Both the position numbers and the translations under genes were made by a program. The notes under the pieces were generated by a model. It worked only from the letters and a program-made list of their open reading frames with translations, did no database searches and had not been told where the DNA came from. From Paragorgia papillata (Eukaryota > Cnidaria > Anthozoa > Scleralcyonacea > Coralliidae): 64,000 nucleotides of DNA. The DNA lies in contig JAWNZC010000354.1 in the NCBI GenBank assembly GCA_035771165.1, positions 2,057,001 to 2,121,000 on the forward strand. The letters run 5' to 3'. Below, piece after piece: positions 10,758 through 22,600 of the stretch (its first letter is position 1; each line of letters opens with the position of its first letter).

Positions 10758-11714
10758 ATTGTAAAATGGGGGTGGGCTGGGTGGCCAAAGGCAAAGCCCA
10801 AGTCCTCTAGGTCTGAGTGACTGAAATGGCATTTCCAGCATTTTTAGCGCAACATTTGAGCACTAAGCAGTAGAAAAAGTTGCATATTTGGGTTACTTGC
10901 ACTTTGTATTTCTGGCTCAAATTGGGACTGTTAGCCACGCAATCCACCTCTGCTAGATCCACCCCTAGTTGCCTTGTGTCTACTTAATGCAGACCTGACA
11001 ACTCTCACAGTTTTGACCGTGAGACTCCCGGTATCAGACAACTTCTCCCGGTCACCCGGTACGACTGTCACTTCTCACGGCAAGCGAGAATTCTTAAAAA
11101 TGCCAATAGAAATACTCTGAAACACTCTAAAATAAAACATAAACTAAAGAAAAGCATCAATAGCACTTCTGCCGAGGCACAGAGCACCTGAATACAGTCT
11201 TAATTATTATCAGTAATGCTTGACACTGTTTGGTCAGCTAAAATTAAAAAAGTTCTAAATTGTCAAAATCAAAATGGTGCAATTAAGTGGCAACGAAGAT
11301 CACATGCAGCAATCTCCAGGTTTTTTATCATTATATTTTAAAATCTCCAGATTTAGTGTTTGGTAAAGTTGGCAGGTCTGTTAATGTGAGCAACATTTTT
11401 TATAGTACTGTAAATATATATTAGTGCATAAAAGTTTCCATCAAACATTTTGGAAACCAACAATGTCAAACAGCTACAATAACCAAATGAAACACCAGTA
11501 CAACTATCGAAACACCAGTACATTGCCTTCAACAGTGGTTTTTAATCACTGGTAACTCTTTCAAGTGTATTAATCAGTTGGCACACTCTCCAGTGTCATC
11601 TTGCTGTCAGTCAGCTACATGGTCCAATGAGATTGGTCCTAATGCAACTTCACTGTTACAAACAACTTTGATGTGGTCAACAAACTTGCCATTCACTGCA
11701 GAAAAGGACGAAGC

Positions 11715-13771
11715 TTATGTTGAAGTTTTTCTCTGCCTTACGCAGTTGATTACACATCGTGGTAATGAAAGTTTTTCCATATCTTCATCCTTTACAAGTT
11801 TCTTCACAGTTTTAATGCAAAGATCTTCCAAGCTTTCAGCTAAAATGACAACACAAAGAAAAGTATATAAGTAAGCATCTGAGTTGAACTTCTGATGGAT
11901 TTGCTATTCACATGAACACCCAATATGGCAATTACCCCATATCCTACACAGGTCCTATCTCTGTTAGGTACTTACCTTTAAATGATGCTTTTGAAATCAC
12001 TTTAGTACGACCATAAATATCAACTACACCATAGACTGGTTTTTTGGTAGGAATATCACAAGCTGCAATGCCCATACATGCACCATCAGAATAATATACC
12101 AAGTCACCCTTCTCTGTGACCTGCACACCAACACGGCTCTCTACTACGAGATTATGCAAGTTAAGACAATACTCTTCTTCTTTACAGCCATGGTGAAGTC
12201 TGGCTCCAGAAAGGATCCAGAAATCTTTAGATTCATCATTGAAGAGATCTGTCGCTGCCCTTACTACATCTAGTGTTGATGACTCTGGGTTACTAGTGGT
12301 TACACCAAGTCTCTGTAATGAAACAGAAACTGGATAGTGCTAGGGTCAAAGTTGGTCATATTTCATATGATAAAATGCCTCTACGTAAAAACTAAAAACC
12401 TCTTATATAAAAAATGACTAAGTTATCCCTGGCCCCCACGAAACCCTAGCTTCATGTAAATGCTTCCCATAAATATACAAACGTTGACCTTATGTCCGCT
12501 ATAATTAACCTGCAGCCATCTGGCACACAAATTACATCACCATTTGCAATTATACTGGTTAATAAACTGCTGTGAGTAACTTCATTACAATAACTAGTTA
12601 CATTTTTAAGTAACTAACTGAAACTAGTTTCTTTTTCTGAAGAAGTAATTTACTGTAACTATAACTAGTTACTTTTTGAAGAAGTAACTATAACTAGTTA
12701 CTTTTTTAAAGAACTGTAACTAGTTACAATATTTGGTTAAAAAATGTGACTAGTATAGTAACTGATATTCAGTTGAGGATCTTTCTTGATAAAAATGGTT
12801 TTGATATAATAATAAAGGTACATTATGTACACACTTGACTATTTCTGCTTAGTGACAACTATATTTAGGCATTTAGCTGTAAAACAATTATGGTACTGGC
12901 ATCTAAAAACTAGTAATTTCTTTGTTGATTCTAGTAACACGGAGAAAGGAATGTAACTTTGTAACTAGTTACAAAATGTTTGAAGTAACTTTGTAACTGT
13001 AACTAGTTACTTTTCTAATGATGTAACTGTAACTAGTTACAAAAATTATGTAACTTTTACAGCACTGTATAAATAAACTGAGTTTACCACCTAGCTTTTC
13101 ACTACATTTTGCAATGGTGTCATTTGTGTCCACATAGTAAACTGCAGTATAGCCAATTGAAGAGTTTTCTTTTGTATTTATACCCTCAGTACATTGACCT
13201 TTCTAGACACGACACGGTTGACATATAAAAGCACTTGCCTACACACATAAAAACACACAAGCTGTTACATGCCTGCAAGCAAGTTGTTACAAGGCTGTTC
13301 AACAGGCTGTCACCGTCATGTGTTCACACTGGCTGTCCCAGTCTGTTAACATGTCTGTAACAGGTTGTTGACAACTTGTAACAAGGCTGATGACTCCAAC
13401 AGACTGATGACAAGTTGTTCAGCAGCTTCTTGAATGAACACCATTGTTACAACTTGTTCCCAGCCTTGCTACAAGCCTGTTGCGAACACATCCTGTTGAC
13501 AAACTGTGAGATTTTTACGTGTGTACTCGAGTCACAAGACGTTTCGTCAGTGACTTACCAATGAGCCTGCCCATTTCAGATCCATCTCTTCAATTTTTAA
13601 TTGAAAAACCTCCCCGATTTTGAGAGGCTTCTGACTGAAACAAACTCCATTGTCATAGGTATCTCCATCTCTCTTTGCAGTAAGGTTGTCAGGAGAAAGC
13701 TTCACATATCTACCGCGTTTGCCGTGAAAGCCAACAGGCGTTTCTTGTTGTTCTTTCTGCCTTGTTGCCAT
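11715..13771 (-). CDS. NEURL2: NHR + SOCS-box protein, Neuralized-like 2 type ubiquitin-ligase adaptor
   Basis: Three exons on the minus strand: 13771-13559, 12312-11976 and 11839-11715 (TAA at 11717-11715). They give 224 residues with all phases closing (0, then 1). Residues about 13-180 form a Neuralized homology repeat: GKRGRYVKLS, RDGDTYDNGVCFS, FQLKIEEMDLKWAGSLRLGV, KDFWILSG and KKPVYGVVDIYGRTKVI. The last exon carries a SOCS-box pattern (SLEDLC near residue 185, LSLPRCVINCV about 20 residues later). In this family the NHR binds substrate and the SOCS box recruits Elongin B/C and Cullin 5. Vertebrate NEURL2 (Ozz) is about 285 residues with the same order, so this copy is shorter, mainly at the ends. 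The start chosen is the ATG that begins MATRQKEQQ. An upstream out-of-frame ATG (about 13781) could act as a uORF. It is divergently oriented to CEP128. Confidence 0.88.
12560..13065. repeat. Degenerate GTAACTAGTTAC palindrome repeat
   Basis: In intron 1 of the NHR-SOCS gene the 12-bp palindrome GTAACTAGTTAC and fragments of it recur more than ten times. A 75-bp stretch with other sequence sits in the middle and contains the outlying GGTACATTATGTAC palindrome. Confidence 0.8.
13231..13527. mobile_element. Element rich in TTGTAACAAC, copy 2
   Basis: It runs from ACACACATAAAAACACACAA to TGTGAGATTTTTACGTGTGT. The termini are inverted relative to each other and match copies at 1990-2330 and 30680-31168. 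The interior is built of GTTACAA, CAACAG and TTGTAAC words. It sits in intron 1 of the NHR-SOCS gene, 31 bp downstream of the exon 1 donor. Confidence 0.7.
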
Positions 13772-15544
13772 CTGTTGCCATATATTTATTCAGACAGCTT
13801 TGATCTCGCCTTTTGATGCAAAAAAACAAACTCGAGATACCACAATTACCAACAAAATTCGCGAACGTCGTGTAGTTGTTTAAACTGTAACAAAATAAAC
13901 TGTACACAAAACATTTCAAAAACTAGTTGGGAAAACCTGTTATGTTATTTTCATTGTTTACATCGCAAAACGATGATTCGTTTCCGGTTAGTGCTAAATA
14001 ACATCGTTCAAAAGTAGTTTTTAACTTTATAAAATATTAAAATATTTAATTTGTTGGTAGCCTGCGTGCAGACGCTCCTTCCCCCTAATTTGTTGGATGC
14101 TCTTATGTTTATCTTTTGTTTGCTACAAATTTAGCTTCCTAAACGGCTGCTACCTTCAGATTGAATGTTTAGGGTTAACGCATGGTTAACGCATGGTTAA
14201 CGGGAAGAGCATAGAATTTAAGAACAAAAGCTACCTGCAACCACCTTATTTATTTATTTATTTCTGGTAGTTTACTATAGACGGTATCCCATTTTTCTGA
14301 TCAATTTGATTAATTTAATATTTTAATTTCTAAATAGTTTTGTTTCTTCTCGTTTGCTCAGTCTGTACTTCCTGGAAAAGTATTTGCCAACCTCGTACCC
14401 AGGGCCTTCTATTTGCTTGCTCTAAATCGTGACGTCACTACGTAAATCGCGTTTTCCCGTGAGTGGACTGGGAACAGCACCCAGGTTCACGCAGGCGCAA
14501 TATTGTCCAAAACAATGGAGCGGCGATTTCAATTTTATTTAATGTTTTATTGCAAGTTTTTGTGTAAACAAGACATGTTCTTCAACGGTTATTTAGCGTC
14601 ACTGGCTCGGAACAAACGATCGGAGATGCATGAGTGAAACTACATGCTATCAAGCGTCTTTTTCGCCTAGAAAAAGATACAGAATCAGTCAGATTCAAGC
14701 ACATTTCCTCGCTGACAATAGCCTGACGACAAAAGTGAAACCAGATGTTGCCACTCATCGATGATATTGGGTCAAGTCGGTTTTGTAATTATCCGTGACC
14801 AAACAACGAAAAGAAACAAGGATTCGTTTGGTAAGCGTTGCATTCTCGATTCTACTATTATATAGCATTATTGTACCAATAGAAATTCAGTACGATATTT
14901 GTTATTAATAATTTATCTGAGTCATATTTTGCCGTTGTATTTTCATATACCGATACACATGAATTATTAACCCTTGATATTAATTGTGATTCGAGTATTA
15001 GACCCTTAAACAACCTTTGTCTAATGTTTATAAGGTGACAATTGCAGTGGCAATTGATTTAAATATGATTTAAAATATCGGTTCACAAAAGCAGTCTGGT
15101 TTATATCACTAATTTAGGATATATTGCTTTTACAGTAGGTCTTGTAAATTATTTAAAATCATTTTAGTGGCACGTGCGACCGCCATTATTAATTCGACTT
15201 CGATTTGCCGGATCGTTGAAGATAGGAAGAATAGTGATGGACCTCCTGGACTGTTTGATTGATTTGGTTATTTGTTTGTTTCAAAATGCATTAAGGTTGA
15301 TTAGTAAATTAAAATATGAAGCAATTTAAGAGATACAAGAAAATGTTGCTGTTGAAAGCTATAGGCTATAACTTACTTCAAGTCCTGTTAAGTGTTAACC
15401 CTTTATTAACCTGCAGGCCAAGTTTTTAGAGCTGTATAATTATAGCTGCTAACGTGCTTAAAGCACCATGTCATCCATTCAGTATCTATAGGTGAATAGG
15501 GGATCACCCTGCCTGGTTTTGGCCTGCCCAAAGTGTGGTTTAAA

Positions 15545-16047
15545 TATACATCTTAGGGCCGGGGGTGTACCTGGGTTAGCCCACTTTGCTGAGATCTCAC
15601 TTATGCTATTATTTCTTGTCAATTTTCATCTTGTGTTTATATGAGAGCCAAGCCAGCCCACCTAGCTGAGATCTCGCTTTGTGAGACCGAGATCTTCGTT
15701 ACCCGGGCTGGTTTTTCCCCATGTAAACACGATTGACTGGTCTGGCTCACCCACCCAGGCTGGCACTAAAAGCTAATTCATACACGTGACATAATTTGTT
15801 TTTATCAGCTTTTTTTGACATATTAACAATTCACAAGTTCTGCTTGTTCATATACAGTTCATATTTAAAACAATGAGACTTTGTGTCTTACCAGAACTGA
15901 TAAATTACGCAATTAGCACAACAAGCAAGCCAGCCCGGCTAGGCGAGCTAGCCTTCTCATGTAAACACAATAAATTAAATCATCTTGGCAAAGTGGGCTA
16001 GCTCGGGTACCTGGACTGGCTCGCCTCCATATAAACACCTCCTTAAA
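15545..16047. mobile_element. Foldback element of AGCCCACTTTGC repeats
   Basis: GGGTGTACCTGGGTTAGCCC near the left end pairs with GGGCTAGCTCGGGTACCTGG near the right end. Between them are several further copies of GAGATCTC-GC and CATGTAAACAC words in both orientations. Confidence 0.6.
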
Positions 16048-16342
16048 TGAAGAAGAACCTTAATTTGTACAGTTAATATTAAGTTTGAAAGTAGCAGGCT
16101 CACTTGAAAAAGTAGTTGGCTCACTTGAAAAAGTAGTTGGCTAAACTCATCAACTGAACATATCTCAGAATAAATATGAAGCTGAAGTGTAAAGGACTGG
16201 GCTAGCTATCTTGGAGCTGACTTAATTGGACTTGACTTAATTGTCTTATAATGTATTATATATTCTACATTCAAAATTTTCCATCACCAAAATTATCTAG
16301 TATAAAATGTTGAGTGAAATGCCAAATATATTACTTGTAATA

Positions 16343-16510
16343 CAGTCAAACCTCTATTAAGCGGCCCTCTATTAAACGGCCACTTGTCAAAACCCCTAAA
16401 ATATTCCCTGTAATTTATTACTATAGATTACCCCTCTATTAAACGGCCACCTCTATTAAGCGGCCGCAAAGCCATTCCCCGAAGGTGGCCGCTTAATAGA
16501 GGTTCGACTG
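16343..16510. mobile_element. Tc1/mariner-type MITE (CAGTCAAACCTCTATTAAGC)
   Basis: A 168-bp element bounded by CAGTCAAACCTCTATTAAGC and its complement GCTTAATAGAGGTTCGACTG, with TA on both sides. Internal CTCTATTAAACGGCC repeats are tandem copies of the terminus. The TA target and terminus are typical of the Tc1/mariner group. Confidence 0.85.
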
Positions 16511-16626
16511 TATGTATACAGTACCCTATTCTATAATTAGTTTATTCACAAATCTTTTTTGTAATGTTTGCATGGATCCAGATTTTATTTTTGCAACTAC
16601 ATTACAAGTGAACTGGCCTGCTTCTC

Positions 16627-19600
16627 ATGGCAGATTCTGACCCTTGGGATGACACTGATCACCACGAGATACCAAGATCTACAAGAAGAGGGTCACTGCG
16701 TGTGAGCCATCTTGGAAAAAGATCAAAAATCAGTGATCATGCTGTTGAGGAAAAGGTTAATGATTTGACCTCATCATTAAGAGCAACTTCTGAAGTGCTG
16801 TCCACAGCAGATCGTATGTTGGATCACTATCGCTGCATGAATGATGACCAAGATGACGAGATCAAAAGGGTAGGTCAATGGATACAGAATACACTACAAT
16901 ATAGTTTAAATACCATAATTGCTATATTTTTACATTCAAAAGGTGCAATTGTATGATTATTTGAATGTCAATATTTAATTTGAAAACATTGTTAAAATAC
17001 AAATATTTTATATGTTTGTTAAATATTAAAGGTTATAGGTTTTAATTTAAAAATGTTTTAGTTGAGGTCTGAACTTGATCGTTCAACTGAGTTTATGCAT
17101 CAGCGCAGAAATCAAAAGCAGAACCACCCACGATCACAGGTATTGTGATTATCATTATGATTATTGAACTAGTAAAGACTGTCCTGAACTGAACTGACCT
17201 CTACTGACAGTACATGTACTGTACTGTACTCCACTGTACTCCACTATGCTACTGTACTGCACTGTACTGTACTGTACAATACTGTACTGCACTCAGGGTT
17301 CAAAATAAATATTTTGGATTTAGATATTTTTGGTACTGTACGTACTGCACTGTACAATGTACATGTACTGCACTGTACATGTACTGCACTGTTTAGCACT
17401 GTACATGTACTGCATTGTTTAGCACTGTACATGTACTGCATTGTTTAGCACTGTACATGTACTGCATTGTTTAGCACTGTACATGTACTGCATTGTTTAG
17501 CACTGTACATGTACTGCATTGTACAGTAGTCTAATGTAATGCACTGTACATATACTGTACTGCACTGTACATGTGCTGTACTGTACTGTATATGTGCTAT
17601 ATATACTACACTGTACATGTGCTGTACTGCACTGTACATGTGCTGTACTGCACACATGTACTGTACATGTGCTGTACTGTACTGTATTGTATATGTACTG
17701 TACTACACTGTACATGTACTGTACTGTACACATATGCTGTACTGCACTGTACTATACATGTGCTATACTGCACTGTACATGTGCTGTACTACACTGTACA
17801 TGTACTGTACATGTGCTGTACTGTACTGTACATGTGCTGTACTGTATATGTGATGTACTACACTGTACATGTACTGTACTGTACACATATGCTGTACTGC
17901 ACTGTACTATACATGTGCTATACTGCACTGTACATGTGCTATACTACACTGTACATATGCTTTACTGTACTGTACATGTGCTGTATACAGCACTGTACAT
18001 GTGATGTACTGCACTGTACATGTGATGTACTGCACTGTACATGTGATGTACTGCACTGTACATGTGATGTACTGCACTGTACATGTGATGTACTGCACTG
18101 TACATGTGATGTACTGCACTGTACATGTGATGTACTGTACATGTGCTGTACTACACTGTACTGTACTGTACATGTGCTGTACTGCACTGTACATGTGCTG
18201 TATACTAGCTGCACTGTACATGTGATGTACTGCACTGTACATGTGCTGTACTGGACTGTACATGTACTACACTGTACTATATAGTAATGTACAGTATTGC
18301 ACTGTACATGTACTGCACTGTTTAGCACTGTACATGTACTGTACTGTACTGCACTGTATTCTTTTCTGTACCATATACCATACTGTTTTCCTAGTATTAC
18401 TTTATAGAAACATTAAAAATGAAGTATCTGAGTGCCCTCTAGTTTAAACTGCTGTTTAGTACGATTACGCTAACTTGTAATTCATTTCAATTAGGTGCGA
18501 TTTGCTGACCAGAGTAGTCCAGAGGTATGCCAGAATATGCAGAAATTTTTAAAATCCTGTAGCGGGGTCGTAGTCCGTATATATAATTAATATGTAACTA
18601 GTATATATATAATATATACTGTATATAGTACAAGCAAGAAAATAATACTGATAATAATAATAATAATGGTAATTTTTGGGTTGAATGATTGGGATTTGGT
18701 AAACTGTGTAATTTTTTCTAGTCAATAACGCTCTATAACGCAAATCGAATCCTCCATCCGTCAAACCAATTGCCTTATGAGCTTAGAAGTATAGAGATAT
18801 TGGGCGAGTCTCATGTTTGCGCTACGCCTACGAATAGCGTGAACGATTTGTTTTTGTAAAAAATGTATTGTTCTACGCCAGAGCTGCGAGATCATAAAAG
18901 GCAGGATTTGCACTAGGCGGAAAATATAAATTTTGTCTTGTAAGAGAAAATATTCAATTTGTACAATACAAAAGTAGAGCGCGCGAGAAATGTTCTCCTT
19001 TTTCATTGTAACATTGAGTTCCTTACGAGTTTTCAACTTGTTCTTAAGAAACAGTTTCTCAATTTCCGTCCGTGGGTTTTTCTTATAAGTAAAATCGTCT
19101 GTCGTTAGTCAGAGTAAAATACATAAGGCTTGAGAGGCTGATGTCTTCCAGAAAAGGTTACAATCATGTAACTTTCATTTCGTAATTGAAATGAATTATC
19201 AGATATAGAATGATTTGGCGGAAAACGCAATAGAATGAGGAAGCGTAAAACCAAGACGAAAAGCATTTTATTTCTTAAGACGTTTCGGTTCATACTTGAA
19301 CCATCAACAGTAATGTAATTACAATTGAGCATTCAAGCTTTTATAAGAGATAAAGAGTAAGTGAGTAAGTAATAACATGAATAGTGAACAATGAAAATTA
19401 ATTATGGAAATAAGCAAATGGGAATAGACGATAGCTGAAAATTAAGTGACGGAGAATCACGATGGATCAAAAGACTCTCATGAATCAAAAGGGCAAGCTC
19501 ATTAGATGATCTACTTAATATACAGTGTGTATCAAAAAAATTCGAACCCTTAGAAAATGAATTAGCATTCTTTTCAAACAACCTATTGTAGTAGTTTGAA

Positions 19601-22600
19601 AGCCCTAAGCACTTCGCTGAACCCACAGATGCGTAGAACACACGGTCTTATACACCTGGGAAATTAAGATAACTTGAAGTGTATGCATGGTGAAAGTATT
19701 TAAAAGCTTTTTCGCTTCGTTTTACTTATGTGCTGATTAATTTATAACGCAGCGCTTTTAGGGCTTTCAAACTACGACAATAGGTTGTTTGAAAAGAATG
19801 CTAATTCATTTTCTAAGGGTTCGAATTTTTTTGATACACACTGTAGAAAAATCCTCAAAGGACAGGGCGTGACCAGTTTGCAAATGATGATCTCTAATGC
19901 CGAAGCATGACCTTTAATTTTTTCTCCCTTCTTGTTAACACCCAAATGCTCTCTCTGTCGAACAGTAAAATGGCGAGACGTTTCGCCAATACAGGTAGCA
20001 CTGCAGCTACCACACTTAAATAAATTATAAAGAAATGAATTCTATTTTCTTCAAAGCCAGAAGATGATCTTCATGTTTCGCTACGAGATCTGGAAAGTGA
20101 ACAACGCAAACTGACGAAAGAGATTAGCAAAGATCGAGATGAAAGAGAAAGGTAATTATATACAGGGTTCAAAATAAATATTTTGGATTTAGATATTTTT
20201 GTAGGCTGTCTTGCATATGTACATTTATGGTACCAGCTATTTTGATATACAGGTAGATGGTACATGCTATTTGCCTGCTATGTGAGTCCATGAGAAGCCC
20301 ACCCAGGAATTGTTTTAATCAATAAGCTCGTATTCAAAAACGAACCTCATTTACTGTAGACGTCGCGCTAGGCTGTGAGACGTTACACTACATTGGAAGT
20401 TACACTACGTTTTAAGACGTTACGCTACGTTAAACACGTTATTAAAGCTATGTTATACAACATCACGCTGTGTTGTAAGACGTTAATAAGCTATGTTTAA
20501 AGACGTTACATTACGCTACGTTATAAGACGTCACACTTTGTTGTGAGACGTTTTCTACGTTCTATAACATTACGCCACGTTGTAAGATGTTACGCTACGT
20601 TATAAAACGTATACACTAGCCGGCTAGCGGCGTGAAAATGCCGGCTATAGCCGGCAGCCGGCCGCTATTTTGAACCCTGAATTATATACATGTATGTCTG
20701 GTCTGGGTGTACAGTACATGCACACTGCGGTATATGAAAACAACAAACAAACAAGTATCGTCTATTTTGTTTCCACAGGATCGATATTGACAGCCGGCGA
20801 ACTGTACGTAGGCTTGAGGAGTCGTTTCAAAGAGTTGAAGATGGTAATAAGAATAGCATAAGGAACTACTGTACATTTAGACTCGTATGGAGCAATTCCT
20901 TTTGTAATTTTCTTCTGTAGTTTACACTAAACTGCATTTTTACTAAGCTAGTTTATAACATACTCTTTTTTATTCTCCAGATCTGCGTGAATCTCGGCCT
21001 GAACGGTAAGTTAAACGCGTTTGGAGTTACGGGTGCTCTTCTGAGGATTTGGTGATGGTGCAGATGGTGATGGTACGGTGGTGGTGGTGGTGATTGTCAT
21101 GGTCTTGGTGATGGTCATGGTTAAATGGTATAGTCATGGTACATGATGATGGTGATGGGCATGGTGATGGTCATGGCCATGGTGGTGGTCATGGTCATCG
21201 TCTTGGTGATGGTCATGGTCATGGTGATAGTATGATGATGGTCATGGTTATGGTGATGGGTATGGTGATGGTCATGGTGAGTCATGGTATGGTGATGGCC
21301 ATGCTGTCATGATCATGGTGATAGTCATGGTCATGGTCATGGTCATGGTGGTGATGGTCATGGTGATGGTCATGGTATGATGATGGTCATGGTTATGGTG
21401 ATGGTCATGGTATGGTGATGGTCATGCTGTCGTGATCATGGTGATAGTCATGGTCTTAGTCATGGTCTTGGTCATGGTCATGGTCACGGTCATGGTCATG
21501 TGATGGTCATGGTCATGGTGATTGATATGGTCATGGTATGGTGATGGTCATGCTGTCATGATTATGGTGATAGTCATGGTCATGGTCATGGTGATTGATG
21601 TTGTCATGGTCATGGTCATGATCTTCGTTCATAGTCAATAGTCATGGTCATGATACGATGATGGTCATGGTATGGTGATGGCTACTAAATAACTGTTCTT
21701 GTTTTTCTATTTCCACATCAGAGAGCGGGTGCGTAAGGGTCGCGGTGATGAATCTGATGCAATCAGTCGAAGGCGGGCAGAGGCACCTACGAAGAAGGTT
21801 AGTAGAAATATAAACTTATTTTCTAAACTTCTGGTAGCCTTGCGCTAACCCTTTTTGTTTTCCGTCTTTTGTAAAACGTGAAGGAGGTTGACGCTGAAAG
21901 GGATATTTTATCAGAAAGTGTAAAACTGGCTGTGGAGAAAGAACGCGAAATCAGAGAACTACGGGATCAGGTAAAGATCACCAATTGTAGTAATCGTATT
22001 GATTGCAGTGGTGGTAGTTATGGCAATGTTGAGGATGGTGGTACAACTATGGTAACGATGGTTCTGTGTTAGTGTGGTGGTAACGGTAATAATGGTATTG
22101 ACAGTAGTATTAATGGTGGAAAGAGTACTGATAGCAGTGGTGATACCTGTGGTGATGCTGGTAGTACATGGAGTGGGTGATGGTAAGCTTGTGTTTTAGG
22201 TAGTGGTTTCTAGTGCATGGTAGTGGTGATGATAGTGGTAGTGTATGGTAGTTGTGGTGGTGGCAGTTGTAGCGTGGTATATATAAGTGGTTATGTTAGT
22301 ACTCATAGTGATATTAGACTATTAGTAATAGTTGTATTGAATACAGTGGTGGGTAATTGTGGTGGTGGTGATAACTGATGTCAGTCGGTGACAGTGGCTT
22401 TGCTGTAGTGGTATTGATGGTACAGTCTGTAGCATTGGTGGTTGTGGTGTTAATATATGTTGTGGTAATTGTTGTGATGTTGGAAGTGCATGGTGACTCT
22501 AGTTGTGGTTCCGTGTTTATAGTGATGACGATATATTGTTATTGATATTGTGATTCCGTTGTGGCATTGCTTCTCATTCTTATTTGCAACTGATTATTCC

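Larger units (their letters stand above)
6518..11714. other. Intergenic region between the coiled-coil gene and the NHR-SOCS gene
   Basis: No exon with coding character and splice sites was found. The contents are a GGTT satellite (6741-7180), a foldback (7662-8097), a CRE-site array (8126-8313), two diverged copies of a CTCTTATTTGA-containing repeat (8570-8780), a nested foldback (9200-9840), a MITE (10010-10213) and another foldback (10466-10757). Nothing recognisable lies in 10860-11700. Confidence 0.6.
13772..16626. other. Divergent intergenic region between NHR-SOCS and CEP128 starts
   Basis: No coding exon found. A 5' untranslated exon of CEP128 might end at about 14831, where GATTCGTTTG is followed by GTAAGC, but this is speculative. 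The region contains a dispersed CCTCGTACCCAGGGC motif at 14390, a foldback (15545-16047) and a MITE (16343-16510). Promoters for both genes should lie here; no TATA box is obvious. Confidence 0.5.

Noticed and set aside
17571..18284. 237-codon Cys/Thr/Val/His frame and several overlapping ones on both strands
   Set aside because: Produced by the TGTACATG satellite whose unit length is a multiple of three and lacks stops.
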